Part shown: positions 26,402-36,311 of the stretch, piece after piece
How the letters are laid out: every line of letters begins with the position of its first letter
Position numbering within the stretch: position 1 is the stretch's first letter
Source of the DNA: CAINVV01 sp038323575
GTDB taxonomy: Bacteria; Bacteroidota; Bacteroidia; Bacteroidales; Prolixibacteraceae
Reading direction: 5' to 3'
Assembly: GCA_038323575.1 (NCBI GenBank)
Contig: JBBQHB010000012.1
Span: forward strand, 14,563 to 78,562
DNA length: 64,000 nt
Made by a program: the position numbers and the translations under genes
The notes under the pieces: generated by a model
Seen by the model: only the letters and a program-made list of their open reading frames with translations
The model's database searches: none
What the model was told of the DNA's origin: nothing

Positions 26402-27583
26402 CTAAAGATTTGCGCCAGTAGGTTTAGGTATTGTTATTATGTAAAAGATAACCAAAACCGAAGCGGTGGCGGTTGTCAGAAAGGCAGCTGCGGCTCCGAA
26501 TTGAAACCAGATGACTCCTGTCAGGGAACTTGCCAGCATGGTACAGATGCTCTGAAGACCGGTAAATGTCCCGATGGCGGTGGCGGTATCCTTCCTGTCG
26601 GAGATATTAGAGATCCATGCCTTGGAGATCCCTTCGGTTGCGGAGGCATAGATGCCGTAAAGGAAAAACAGGCCGAAAAAGAGGTAAAGGTTGGTAATAA
26701 AAGCCATTCCGTAATAAACAGCTGCAAACAGGGCAAGTCCTGAGATAAAAATAGTTTTTAATCCGGCTTTGTCGGCAAGTATCCCTACCGGGAAAGCAAA
26801 AAGGGCATAAACCAGGTTGTAAAAAATGTACACCCCGATGACCATGGTATCGTCCAGTCCGGCTTGTTTTGCATTCAACAGCAGAAAAACATCGGAACTG
26901 TTAAACAGCGTAAAGAAAAGCAGTCCGATGACCAGCTTACGGTAGGCCGGAGGGCTCAATTTCCAGTATTTCAGGAAAGAGAAAAAAGGGGTAGGGACTT
27001 TTAAACCTGATGGTTCCACGGTTTTTTTCTCCTTTAAGAAAGACGAAGCTAAAACTGCCAGGAGTCCCGGAACAAAGGCGATGAAGAACAGTGTTTTGTA
27101 ATTTTCGGGGTAAAAATAGAGATAACCCAGTGCAAACAACGGTCCCAGCACTGCCCCAAAAGTGTCCATGGATCTGTGAAAGCCGAAAACTTTCCCTTTG
27201 GTTGCAGGAGTGGCTTCATCGGATAGCAATGCATCTCTTGCTCCCGTCCGGATGCCTTTCCCGATCCTGTCGATGGTTCTCGCAAAGAAAATCCACAGCG
27301 GATAAATAAACAGGGCCATCATCGGTTTCGAAACGGCGCTGAGGGCATATCCAAATTGCACAAAAGGAACCCGCTTGCCCCTGTTGTCAGAAAGTTTCCC
27401 GAAATATCCTTTGCTGAATCCGGCTGTTGCCTCTGCAACTCCCTCGAGTATGCCGATCAAAACAACTGAAAAACCAATGCTTTTGAGATAAATGGGCATT
27501 ACAGGATAGAGCATTTCGCTTGCCGTGTCGGTAAACAAACTGATCAATGATAATATCCAGACTGTCCGGGTGATGTATTTCAT
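26402..27583 (-). CDS. MFS transporter
   Basis: A major facilitator superfamily carrier of about 393 aa with roughly 12 helices. It has the loop 2-3 motif (GKLSDNRGKRVPFVQFGY, the G-x-x-x-D-x-x-G-[RK]-[RK] motif) and FGFHRSMDTFGAVLGPL, as in a subgroup of drug/metabolite permeases. I use the ATG at 27583 (MKYITRT); a TTG at 27607 would add eight residues. The substrate is unknown. It is not closely linked to its neighbours. Confidence 0.88.
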   Translation of the reverse strand: MKYITRTVWILSLISLFTDTASEMLYPVMPIYLKSIGFSVVLIGILEGVAEATAGFSKGYFGKLSDNRGKRVPFVQFGYALSAVSKPMMALFIYPLWIFFARTIDRIGKGIRTGARDALLSDEATPATKGKVFGFHRSMDTFGAVLGPLFALGYLYFYPENYKTLFFIAFVPGLLAVLASSFLKEKKTVEPSGLKVPTPFFSFLKYWKLSPPAYRKLVIGLLFFTLFNSSDVFLLLNAKQAGLDDTMVIGVYIFYNLVYALFAFPVGILADKAGLKTIFISGLALFAAVYYGMAFITNLYLFFGLFFLYGIYASATEGISKAWISNISDRKDTATAIGTFTGLQSICTMLASSLTGVIWFQFGAAAAFLTTATASVLVIFYIITIPKPTGANL

Positions 27584-27701
27584 CCTTACCAGCGCCTGAT
27601 CTGCCAAACTTCAGAAACTACCGTGAATACTATGGCAGCACAACCCGTCGCATGAACGTGCGAATTCAGGCTGAAAATGGGTAAACTAAAATCGCTATAC
27701 T

Positions 27702-28112
27702 TCATGCCCCGATATATTTGGTGATATAATATCCTGATATACTCACCGTTGCTGTCAGGAAGGTTCCCCAGATCAGGTCAATGATCACCACGTTTAACGG
27801 GAAACCTTTCAGTGTGGCATAATTGGTCAAATCATAGGTAGCATAGGCGATCAGTCCGAAAACGGCACCCAGGACAATCGCCCTTGATGCGGATTGTTTT
27901 TCGATCGAGGGAAAGATGACAAAAATAAAAATGCCGGCAATAAACAGCAGGTAAAAAATCAGGGCTGCACCCCAGTTCACCGTGTCACTCAATAGGGTGC
28001 CCAGGTATTTCCTGTAAATGTTTTTTGCTATCAAACCAAGCCAGAGCATGTCTATCACAAAAAACACAACCGTAGTAAGGAGGTAACTGATGATTATCTT
28101 GGCGAATGTCAT
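27702..28112 (-). CDS. DUF2177-family membrane protein
   Basis: A protein of 136 aa when started at the ATG 28112 (MTFAKII); the frame stays open upstream to 28163 without a good signal. It has four hydrophobic helices and the DUF2177 pattern: FFVIDMLWLGLIAKNIYRK, then YATYDLTNYATLKGFP and IDLIWG. The function of this family is not known. Confidence 0.88.
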   Translation of the reverse strand: MTFAKIIISYLLTTVVFFVIDMLWLGLIAKNIYRKYLGTLLSDTVNWGAALIFYLLFIAGIFIFVIFPSIEKQSASRAIVLGAVFGLIAYATYDLTNYATLKGFPLNVVIIDLIWGTFLTATVSISGYYITKYIGA

Positions 28113-28244
28113 ATTAGTTGGTTTTTTAGTTTTTGGAAGAAAAAGATTACAAATACAAAACAAACTTACAGAATAAATTCTGAAAGAATTAGTGCTTTCA
28201 GAAACAGAAATTTATATTTAAATTGCATGTAAATCTAAGATACC

Positions 28245-28397
28245 ATAAAAACAGTTTGTTCACTTTATTTGCTGTTTACTTTCTATTGGGGTTTGTCCTT
28301 TCAGGCGCTGGCTCGGGATAATTATGAGATGCGGGTTTATGCCTCTGAACTGACTGAAAATCTTACCGTATTTGAATTCATGCCGCCAAGTATGTAA
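28245..28397 (+). other. Short signal-peptide-bearing open stretch without a normal start
   Basis: Between a TAA at 28236 and the TAA at 28395, one frame encodes a credible signal peptide (KTVCSLYLLFTFYWGLSFQ, then ALA) and about 28 further residues (RDNYEMRVYASELTENLT). The codon where Met is expected is ATA. It may be the N-terminal stump of a lost exported protein, or chance. It ends 12 bases before the metal efflux gene. Confidence 0.25.
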
Positions 28398-28409
28398 ATA
28401 AATTAAGAT

Positions 28410-31400
28410 ATGTTAGATAAGATATTGGATTTCAGTATAAAAAACAAGCTGATAGTCATCCTCTTTACGATTACTATGGCTGCGTTCGGACTGTATTCTG
28501 TTTATAAAATTCCGGTTGGGGCGGTCCCGGATATTACAAATAACCAGGTGCAGGTAATTACTACATCCGGAAATTTATCCACCCAGGAGATAGAGCAGTT
28601 TATTACGGCTCCGGTAGAAATGGAAATGGCCAACTTACCAGGAGTAGCAGAAATTCGTTCGGTGTCAAAATTCGGACTATCGGTCGTTACGGTAGTCTTT
28701 AACGATGATATCGGCACTTATTTGCCCCGTCAGTTGATTGCCGAAAAAATTAAAAGTGCATCAGCCAACATTCCCGAAGGGTTCGGAACGCCCGAAATGG
28801 GGCCAATAACCACCGGATTGGGCGAAATATATCAATACACCCTGGATATAAAACCTGGCTACGAAAATAAATATACGCCAATGGATTTAAGAACCATCCA
28901 GGACTGGGTGGTTAAGCGGCGGTTATCCGGAATCAACGGGGTTGTTGAAATCAACAGTTGGGGAGGATACCTTAAACAATACGAAATAGCAATAAGTCCG
29001 GCCCGGCTAAAAGCGGTGAATATCACGTTGATGGATGTTTTTCGCGCCATCGAATCCAACAACAGCATATCTGGTGGCTCGTACATCGAAAAAACGAACC
29101 AAAGCTATTTTATCAGGGGCGACGGTCAGGTAAAATCCTTGTCGGATATCGGGAATATTGTTGTTTCCAACAATTCAGGAATTCCTTTGCTGATAAAAGA
29201 CATTGCCGAAGTAGGTTTTGGTTTTGCCAACCGGTTTGGCGCAATCACAGCCAACGGGAAAGGCGAAACAGTATTGGGGCAAATCATGATGCTTAAAAAC
29301 GCTAACTCCAAAGAAGTTATCAATGAGGTAAAAAAACGGGTAAAAGAGATTCAGAAGAACCTGCCGGAGGGGATATATATTAATCCAATTTTGGAACGGA
29401 GCGAACTGATTTCAAAAACATCAACTACAGTTGCCGAAAATCTGATTTTAGGGGCAATTATTGTCATGCTTACCGTCATTCTGTTGCTTGGCAATCTACG
29501 TTCTGCATTGGTAATTGCCTCAATGATTCCGTTGGCGTTATTGTTCACGATATCAGTGATGTACATATTTGGTATCGATGCCAACCTGATGAGTTTGGGC
29601 GCATTGGACTTTGGTATTATTATCGATGGTGCAGTAATAATCGTAGAATACATTGCCCTGCGAATATCGGTTCAGAAAAATGAAATAAGTAGTGCCCATG
29701 GAGTTGATCAGCAAACTTTGATGGATCGTATCTCATTTAAAGGTGCATCCAAAATGATGAAATCGGCCATTTTTGGCCAAATTATCATTCTGATTGTATT
29801 TATCCCGATTTTATCTTTGAGCGGAGTTGAAGGTAAAATGTTTCGTCCGATGGCGCTCTCTTTTTCCTTTGCCGTTATAGGTGCAATGATTCTCGGCTTA
29901 ACCTGGCTGCCAGTTGCATCCTCCATTTTCTTAAAACCTGAAAAAAAGAATAAGCGCAATATTTCGGATTGGATCATGGACAAAGCTTATCAATCTTATT
30001 TTCCGGTTATTAAATGGTCGTGCTACCACAAAAAAAACGTGCTTGGGGTTGCCATTTTGTCATTAATATTTACGGTGTTTTTGTTTACACGAATTGGCGG
30101 TGAGTTCGTTCCTACCCTTGATGAAGGTGACTTTGTGATACAGCCGGTTTTAAAGACAGGCACTTCACTGACAAAGACAGTAGAGATGACCACCAAAATG
30201 GAGAATATTCTGATTGCAAAATTCACGGAAATCGATCAGATTGTAAGTCGGATCGGGGCTGCCGAAGTACCCACCGATCCAATGTCGATGGAAGAAATAG
30301 ATATGATTATTAAGTTGAAGCCCCGCGGTCAATGGGTAAATGCAAAAAGCAAAGATGAACTGGCAGAAAAATTCAAAGAGGCATTATCTGTAATTCCTGG
30401 TATAGAATACGAATTTACACAACCCATCGAAATGCGGTTTAACGAACTGATAACGGGAGTGCGTTCGGATATTGCCATAAAAATATTTGGTGAAGACTTG
30501 GATTACATCAACCAAAAAGCAATTGAGGTAAAAAATTTAATCGTTAACATTCCAGGCGCCAGCGATGTAATTCTGGAAAAAACTGCCGGACTTCCCCAAA
30601 TCAGGATAGTTTACAATCGCAAAAAAGTAGCTTACTACGGGCTTGAAATTCAGACCTTAAACAACTATTTATCCACCGCTTTCGGCGGCGAAGTGGCAGG
30701 GGTTGTTTTCGAAGGGGAAAAACGGTTTGATATGGCGGTTCGGTTTCAAAAACAGAGCAGAACTGATATCGAAGATATTAAACAACTGTATGTTCCGCTA
30801 AACAACGGGCAACAAATTCCGTTTGAAGAACTTGCAGCTATTGAATACGCTGAAGGACCTGCAAAAATTTCCAGAGAAAATACGCAACGCCGGGTTGTTG
30901 TAAGCGTAAATACGCGTAACCGTGATTTACAAAGCGTTGTGAAGGATATTCAAGCTGCAGTTACAAAGAATATAACACTTAAGCCGGGTAATTATATATC
31001 CTATGGCGGACAGTTCGAAAACCTGCAAAACGCTACGAACCGTTTGATGCTTGCGGTCCCGGTTGCGCTCCTGCTGATTTTTATATTCCTGCACTTTGCA
31101 TTTAAATCCTTGAAAGATGCCATACTCATTTTTACAGCAATTCCTTTGGCAATTGTCGGGGGCGTTGTATTGTTATGGCTCAGGGATATGCCATTCAGCG
31201 TATCTGCAGGCGTTGGATTTATTGCACTGTTCGGTATTGCTGTTCTCAACGGCATCGTTTTAATAGAGCATTTGAAGGAATTGCAAAATAGCGGCATGAC
31301 GAATATGAGAGAATTAATATTAAAAGGAACGAAAGATCGCTTACGGCCTGTTATGCTTACTGCCGGTGCAGCTGCTATGGGCTTTTTACCAATGGCAATT

Positions 31401-32750
31401 TCAACAGGTGCCGGAGCCGAGGTACAACGTCCACTGGCAACTGTTGTAATCGGAGGACTTGTTACCTCAACATTGCTGACCATGATAGCGCTGCCTCTGT
31501 TGTTCGAGATTTTTTACAATGTAAAAGGCATTAAATTCTTCCCCTACAGAGCTATCAGGAAAAATATCGGCATTTTATTGGTGCTGATATTTTTCCCTTT
31601 GTCTTCATTGCTTGCACAGGGAAAAAAATTGAATCTAAACGAAATCATAGGACTTGCCATCTCAAACAATATGGAGATAAGTGCTTATTCATTAAGAGTT
31701 GAGGAAAGCAAGGTTTTAATCCCAACAGCCTACGCATTGGAAAAAACAGGTATAACCTATGGTATCGACCAGAATAATATTGCTGAAAATGGTTATCCCC
31801 TTAAGGTGTGGGGGGTGGAACAAGGTATTAGTTTTCCGGCATTGTACATTGCAAAACGAAACGCATTACGAAACGATGTTTTCAATGCTGAAATAATCTT
31901 AGAGATTCGCAAGCAGATGCTAAAAAAAGAGCTTTCAGTCTGCTATTATGAAATCCAAAAGCTGCGGAACAAACAAATGATTTTTTTGAGTATTGACAGC
32001 CTGTATAGTAAATTATTGGGTAATGCTGAAATAAAACACAATAAAGGCGATTTCAGCCAACTAGACCTCTTGAACATAAAAGCCAAACAACAGCAGGCAA
32101 GGCTAAATTTAAACAGCAGTAAATATGGTATCGGGAAATCTTTTCAAAAGCTTCAAACACTTATGAATACCGATGAAGCCTTCGATGTGCCAACCGAAAT
32201 TGAGATTGTCAACCGCACAGATGACAATTTTGAATTGAATCCTGTAGTTCAACTGTTGAAATTGCAAGACAAAAAAAGCGAAGCCATGTTGAAAATAGAA
32301 AGGAATAAATTGTATCCCGATATTTCACTAAGCTATTTTTCAGGTACAAATTACTACGACAATGCGAAGTATTACAATGGGTTCCAGGTTGGATTAGCCG
32401 TTCCGTTGTTTTTCGGAGGCAATAAAGCACAAATAAAATCAGCAAAATTGGCGCTTACCGGACAACAATTGCTTACTCAAAATGAAGTCTTGTTTCTCAA
32501 AACAAAACTTGCAGGATACAAAAAAACCGAATTGAAGTACCGGGAGCTTATTGATTATTACCACAATTCGGGCAAACTGCTGTACGATGAGATTTTGCGG
32601 GCTACTCTAAACAGTTTTCAGCGCGGAGAGATTGATCTCTTTAAATTCGTTTACAGCTATGAAAATGCAATGCAAATTAAATTGGATTACTTGGATAATG
32701 TATTTGAATACAATACAATATTGCTTGAACAAATATATTTATCAAACTAA
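28410..32750 (+). CDS. CusA/CzcA-type heavy-metal RND pump fused to a TolC-like outer-membrane domain
   Basis: A 1446-residue fusion. Residues 1-1040 are a complete HME-RND proton antiporter: the N-terminus has VYKIPVGAVPDITNNQVQ, helix 4 has the heavy-metal motif DFGIIIDGAVIIVEY with its acidic residues, and the C-terminal half has FIALFGIAVLNGIVLIEH. Near residues 1053-1070 a signal-like helix (IGILLVLIFFPLSSLLAQG) starts an outer-membrane efflux protein domain (about 1075-1446) with long coiled-coil helices. The inner-membrane pump and its exit duct are thus one chain. CusA/CzcA fusions to the outer-membrane domain are known in Bacteroidota. Cu/Ag versus Co/Zn/Cd specificity cannot be read. 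The adaptor gene follows 12 bases later. Confidence 0.95.
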   Translation: MLDKILDFSIKNKLIVILFTITMAAFGLYSVYKIPVGAVPDITNNQVQVITTSGNLSTQEIEQFITAPVEMEMANLPGVAEIRSVSKFGLSVVTVVFNDDIGTYLPRQLIAEKIKSASANIPEGFGTPEMGPITTGLGEIYQYTLDIKPGYENKYTPMDLRTIQDWVVKRRLSGINGVVEINSWGGYLKQYEIAISPARLKAVNITLMDVFRAIESNNSISGGSYIEKTNQSYFIRGDGQVKSLSDIGNIVVSNNSGIPLLIKDIAEVGFGFANRFGAITANGKGETVLGQIMMLKNANSKEVINEVKKRVKEIQKNLPEGIYINPILERSELISKTSTTVAENLILGAIIVMLTVILLLGNLRSALVIASMIPLALLFTISVMYIFGIDANLMSLGALDFGIIIDGAVIIVEYIALRISVQKNEISSAHGVDQQTLMDRISFKGASKMMKSAIFGQIIILIVFIPILSLSGVEGKMFRPMALSFSFAVIGAMILGLTWLPVASSIFLKPEKKNKRNISDWIMDKAYQSYFPVIKWSCYHKKNVLGVAILSLIFTVFLFTRIGGEFVPTLDEGDFVIQPVLKTGTSLTKTVEMTTKMENILIAKFTEIDQIVSRIGAAEVPTDPMSMEEIDMIIKLKPRGQWVNAKSKDELAEKFKEALSVIPGIEYEFTQPIEMRFNELITGVRSDIAIKIFGEDLDYINQKAIEVKNLIVNIPGASDVILEKTAGLPQIRIVYNRKKVAYYGLEIQTLNNYLSTAFGGEVAGVVFEGEKRFDMAVRFQKQSRTDIEDIKQLYVPLNNGQQIPFEELAAIEYAEGPAKISRENTQRRVVVSVNTRNRDLQSVVKDIQAAVTKNITLKPGNYISYGGQFENLQNATNRLMLAVPVALLLIFIFLHFAFKSLKDAILIFTAIPLAIVGGVVLLWLRDMPFSVSAGVGFIALFGIAVLNGIVLIEHLKELQNSGMTNMRELILKGTKDRLRPVMLTAGAAAMGFLPMAISTGAGAEVQRPLATVVIGGLVTSTLLTMIALPLLFEIFYNVKGIKFFPYRAIRKNIGILLVLIFFPLSSLLAQGKKLNLNEIIGLAISNNMEISAYSLRVEESKVLIPTAYALEKTGITYGIDQNNIAENGYPLKVWGVEQGISFPALYIAKRNALRNDVFNAEIILEIRKQMLKKELSVCYYEIQKLRNKQMIFLSIDSLYSKLLGNAEIKHNKGDFSQLDLLNIKAKQQQARLNLNSSKYGIGKSFQKLQTLMNTDEAFDVPTEIEIVNRTDDNFELNPVVQLLKLQDKKSEAMLKIERNKLYPDISLSYFSGTNYYDNAKYYNGFQVGLAVPLFFGGNKAQIKSAKLALTGQQLLTQNEVLFLKTKLAGYKKTELKYRELIDYYHNSGKLLYDEILRATLNSFQRGEIDLFKFVYSYENAMQIKLDYLDNVFEYNTILLEQIYLSN

Positions 32751-32762
32751 ACAGCAAGAAAA

Positions 32763-33884
32763 ATGAAACCAAAATCAATATTTTTCATATTCATCGCAGC
32801 CGTTTCAATGCTGTCGTGCGGCAACAGTCAAAAACCCGAAAAGATGTTGAATGAAGAAGATCATTTGATTGTAATCTCCCATCGGCAATTTCAAACAGAT
32901 AAAATGGCATTTGGCGAACTGCAAAAAATGCCCTTTACCGAAATTGTTAAATGCAACGGAAATGTTGTTACGAAATCGGGTGGTATTGCAAAAATAAGTC
33001 CTGCGGTTTCCGGTTTGGTACAAAAAATACTATGCACGGCAGGTCAGCAGGTGTATATGGATCAGGTTCTTTTCGAACTGTCGGGAAACGAATTTATAGA
33101 ACTTCAGAAAGACTTTGCCGGGGTCGCCAGCCAATTAAGGAAAATGAAATCTGAATACGAAAGAATAAATGCACTGTACAAAGAAAACATCGGCTCTGAA
33201 AAAGAATTGATAGCTGTCGAAAGTGAATACAAAAGTATTCAGGCCATGTATAAGGCTTTAGAAATGAAACTTCAGTTGATTGGTTTAGATGCGTCAAAAA
33301 TTGAAGATGCTGAATTCTACCGTTCATTTTCAATAAAATCGCCGATTAATGGTTTTATATCCCAAATTAATGTATCCTTGGGGCAACATGCGGATCAGCA
33401 AACGATTATGGCTGAGATAATTGACGTGAAACAGCTTCAGTTAAAAGTGGCTGTATTTGAGAAAGATATAAACAGACTGATTCCGGGACAAAAATTAAAA
33501 TTTAAATTGTCAGACAACAGCAATACGGCTTATGATGCCTCATTAATCGCAATCGGACGAACAGTGGATCCTGTATCAAAAACAGTTCAATGCTATGCCG
33601 GTATTGATGATTTGAACAGTGCGAACTTTGTAAACAATGCTTATGCTGAAGTCGAAATAATTACTAAAACCGAGACGGAGAATTCAGTCCCGGAAGAATC
33701 TGTCATCAAATCGGATGGCGTAAATTATTTGTTGGCTTATGTAAAGGATGACAACAATAACTATTATTTGAAAAATATTAGAATAGAAGTTGGTCGGTCA
33801 AACAATGGGTACATCGAAATTCTAAAGGACCATAATTTTTCCAAAATAGTAACCAAAGGAGTTTACAACATTAAGATTGAATAG
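32763..33884 (+). CDS. Periplasmic adaptor (membrane fusion protein) of the metal efflux system
   Basis: A 373-residue lipoprotein (signal ending MLSC, Cys19) of the HlyD/CusB type. The order is as expected: a lipoyl-like half (ISPAVSGLVQKILCTAGQQV), a helical hairpin (about 115-175), the second lipoyl half (SPINGFISQINVSLGQHAD), a beta-barrel and a C-terminal membrane-proximal domain. It joins the RND pump to the exit duct. No CusF-like metal-binding domain or His-rich stretch is visible. It is the second gene of a two-gene operon that together encodes all three efflux components. Confidence 0.92.
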   Translation: MKPKSIFFIFIAAVSMLSCGNSQKPEKMLNEEDHLIVISHRQFQTDKMAFGELQKMPFTEIVKCNGNVVTKSGGIAKISPAVSGLVQKILCTAGQQVYMDQVLFELSGNEFIELQKDFAGVASQLRKMKSEYERINALYKENIGSEKELIAVESEYKSIQAMYKALEMKLQLIGLDASKIEDAEFYRSFSIKSPINGFISQINVSLGQHADQQTIMAEIIDVKQLQLKVAVFEKDINRLIPGQKLKFKLSDNSNTAYDASLIAIGRTVDPVSKTVQCYAGIDDLNSANFVNNAYAEVEIITKTETENSVPEESVIKSDGVNYLLAYVKDDNNNYYLKNIRIEVGRSNNGYIEILKDHNFSKIVTKGVYNIKIE

Positions 33885-33921
33885 TCCCTTCCTTTGGATA
33901 GTTCCCCGGCCGGACTATTTT
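33880..33921 (+). terminator. Candidate terminator of the metal efflux operon
   Basis: AATAGTCC at the stop codon pairs with GGACTATT 26 bases later and is followed by TT. The loop is large and the T-run short, so this is a modest terminator, but its position directly at the end of the operon fits. Confidence 0.4.
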
Positions 33922-33978
33922 AGGCCTGGATAAAGCATAAAAGGATCTATCCTCGTTTTTTATAATTAAATCGTAAGA

Positions 33979-34719
33979 ATGTTCTTGGATGTGAATAAAA
34001 ATGAGGGTAGATTTGTATTATATTTTCATAAAAACAATCAGATCGTGAAGACTTTAAAAATTCTTGTCTTAATCCTGCCGGGATTGCTTTTTATTTTTAG
34101 CTGCGGGAGCAACAAAACCGGCAAAACCGGTAAAGTAAATGATATCGACGGGAACGTCTATTCAACGGTAGTCGTCGGGAGCCAGACCTGGATGGCCGAA
34201 AATCTTAAAACGACTAAATACAACGATGGGACTCAGATTCCTGAGGTAACAGATGATTCAATCTGGAGCAAACTGAATACCGCAGCCATGTGCTGGTATA
34301 AAAACGATGCCCAGGCTGGCAAGGCTACCTATGGAGCCGAATACAACTGGTATACTGTCAGTACCGGGAAACTCTGTCCTGCCGGTTGGCATGTGCCGTC
34401 TGACAAGGAATGGAGACAATTGACCAATTACCTGGGCGGAGATAATGTTGCAGGCAATGAGATGAAAGCCATTTCCGGATGGAACAAAGGGGGAAATGGA
34501 TCAAATACAAGCGGTTTCACTGGTATTCCTGCCGGATACCGCAGTTACAAGGGTCCTTTCAATTCCCTTGGACTGAGTGGTTACTGGTGGAGTTCCTCCC
34601 TCAGCTCAGATAATGCCTGGTATACTGTCCTCTTCAGCAAGGATGCTACTGCTTTCAAATATTACGGTTACAAAGGAAGCGGCTACGCTGTCCGGTGCGT
34701 TATGGATGGGAAGAAGTAA
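33979..34719 (+). CDS. FISUMP-domain lipoprotein
   Basis: A 246-residue protein (a GTG at 34045 gives a tighter lipoprotein signal, KTLKILVLILPGLLFIFSC). The domain matches the Fibrobacter succinogenes major paralogous domain: DIDGNVYSTVVVGSQTWMAE, then LCPAGWHVPSDKEWRQL, SGFTGIPAGYRSY, GYWWSSS and the end GYAVRC. FISUMP proteins are abundant surface lipoproteins in Bacteroidota and Fibrobacteres, and their function is not known. Its last 14 bases overlap the start of the PQQ-propeller gene. Confidence 0.9.
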   Translation: MFLDVNKNEGRFVLYFHKNNQIVKTLKILVLILPGLLFIFSCGSNKTGKTGKVNDIDGNVYSTVVVGSQTWMAENLKTTKYNDGTQIPEVTDDSIWSKLNTAAMCWYKNDAQAGKATYGAEYNWYTVSTGKLCPAGWHVPSDKEWRQLTNYLGGDNVAGNEMKAISGWNKGGNGSNTSGFTGIPAGYRSYKGPFNSLGLSGYWWSSSLSSDNAWYTVLFSKDATAFKYYGYKGSGYAVRCVMDGKK

Positions 34720-36244
34720 ACTCATTCCAACCAAGGAATTGCACCTTTCCTTTTTGGCAGCAGTATCCTTTTTTTGCCTCTGCTTTATTGTCAGGGCACA
34801 AGGACAGGAAAACCAGCAGTGGGGACAAAGGTTTAGCCGCAATATGGTTTCGGATGAAACCGGTTTGCCGGCATCATTTAATATTGAGACCGGGAAAAAT
34901 GTAAAATGGGCTGTTTCTGTCGGAACCAACAACTATGCCACTCCAGTAATTGCAGGCGGCAAAGTTTTGATCGGGGCAAACAATGCCGACCAGCGCGATC
35001 CGCGCCATGAGGGTGACCGTGGCACTTTACTTTGCCTGAACGAATCGGACGGCAGTTTGTGCTGGCAGTTGGTTGTTCCACGGGTGGAAGGTGACAGGCA
35101 CAACGACTGGCCCATGATCGGCATATGTTCTCCCCCGACAGTTGAGGGCAACCGGGTGTATCTGCTTACCAACAGGTCGGAGGTGCTTTGCCTCGACCTC
35201 AACGGCCAGACAGACGGGAACGACGGACCGTTCCTTGGTGAGGGATGGTTCATGGCTCCATCGGGTAAATTTCCCTATAAAGTTACACTGAAAGATGCGG
35301 ATATTATCTGGTCTTACGATCTGAAGCAAGAGTTAGGCATTTGTCCGCACGATTCACCACACGCCTCCATATTGTTGGATGGCGACTTCCTCTATTTGAA
35401 CACCTGCAGCGGCGTGGATTTCCGGCACCTCGAAACCACTGCTTTAGAGGCGCCTGCCCTGATCGCCCTGGACAAGAAAACGGGCAGACTCGTTGCCCGT
35501 GACGATGAGCTTTTTGGTCCCCGGATTTTTCACTCCTCCTGGTCTTCTCCGGCAATGGGAGAGGTTGGAGGGAAAAAGCAGCTCTTTTTTGCAGGACCTG
35601 ACGGCATTTTATATGCATTCGAAGTACTGTCCCAAACAGCATCGCGCGAGCAAATTCAATCATTCAAAAAAATTTGGCAGTTCGACTGTGATCCTCAGGC
35701 GCCCAAGAGTAATATTCATACTTACCTGAACAACAAGAATGAAGGTCCGAGTAATTTTCTGGGTATGCCCGTTTTTTACAAAAATCGCATCTACGTTACC
35801 GTAGGCGGTGATATCTGGTGGGGAAAGCGCAAAGCATGGCTTAAATGCGTGGATGCAACAAAGAAAGGTGACATAACGGGTACCGGTGAAATCTGGAACT
35901 ACCCGCTTGAACAACATGCCGCATCTACGCCTGCCATTTCGGACGGATTAATTTACGTGACAGATTGCGGTAAGAACCTGCACTGTCTGGATGTGGAATC
36001 CGGTAATTTTTATTGGAAGCAGAAACTCCGGATGGATTCATGGAGTTCCGCCCTTGTTGCCGACAAGAAAGTATATGTTGGTTCGCGCGCGGGTGATTTC
36101 TGGATTCTCGGAGCCGGCAAAAAATTGAGTGTACTGGATTCCATCCTGATGGACAGTCCAATACACTCAACGCCGGTCGCTTCGAAAGGGGTGATTTATA
36201 TTTCGACCATGAATAAGCTTTATGCAATAAAAGCAACCAATTAA
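34706..36244 (+). CDS. Secreted PQQ-like beta-propeller protein
   Basis: A 512-residue protein from the ATG at 34706 (MGRSKLIP), which overlaps the end of the FISUMP gene by 14 bases; starts further upstream would lie inside that gene. A signal peptide spans about residues 10-31. Then follow PQQ-type blades: GKNVKWAVSVGTNNYATPVI, GTLLCLNESDGSLCWQL, NRVYLLTNRSEVLCLDLNG and EIWNYPLEQHAASTPAI. No calcium/catalytic dehydrogenase residues stand out, so it may be a binding or scaffold protein. Overlap suggests translational coupling. Confidence 0.88.
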   Translation: MGRSKLIPTKELHLSFLAAVSFFCLCFIVRAQGQENQQWGQRFSRNMVSDETGLPASFNIETGKNVKWAVSVGTNNYATPVIAGGKVLIGANNADQRDPRHEGDRGTLLCLNESDGSLCWQLVVPRVEGDRHNDWPMIGICSPPTVEGNRVYLLTNRSEVLCLDLNGQTDGNDGPFLGEGWFMAPSGKFPYKVTLKDADIIWSYDLKQELGICPHDSPHASILLDGDFLYLNTCSGVDFRHLETTALEAPALIALDKKTGRLVARDDELFGPRIFHSSWSSPAMGEVGGKKQLFFAGPDGILYAFEVLSQTASREQIQSFKKIWQFDCDPQAPKSNIHTYLNNKNEGPSNFLGMPVFYKNRIYVTVGGDIWWGKRKAWLKCVDATKKGDITGTGEIWNYPLEQHAASTPAISDGLIYVTDCGKNLHCLDVESGNFYWKQKLRMDSWSSALVADKKVYVGSRAGDFWILGAGKKLSVLDSILMDSPIHSTPVASKGVIYISTMNKLYAIKATN

Positions 36245-36264
36245 TTTATAATTGATTGGTTGCT
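36232..36264. terminator. Hairpin between convergent genes
   Basis: The 14-base arms AGCAACCAATTAAT and ATTGATTGGTTGCT pair with one wobble across a 5-base loop, starting inside the last codons of the PQQ-propeller gene (stop TAA 36242-36244). The following T-tract is weak (ACTTTAATTT). It sits between two convergent genes and could serve both. Confidence 0.5.
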
Positions 36265-36311
36265 ACTTTAATTTCCAGCCTTGTGACCGGAGTGTAATCC
36301 GACACTAACCA

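Noticed and set aside
34577..34705. Longer N-terminus for the PQQ-propeller protein
   Set aside because: These codons overlap the FISUMP coding sequence and precede the signal peptide; the ATG at 34706 gives a normal exported protein.
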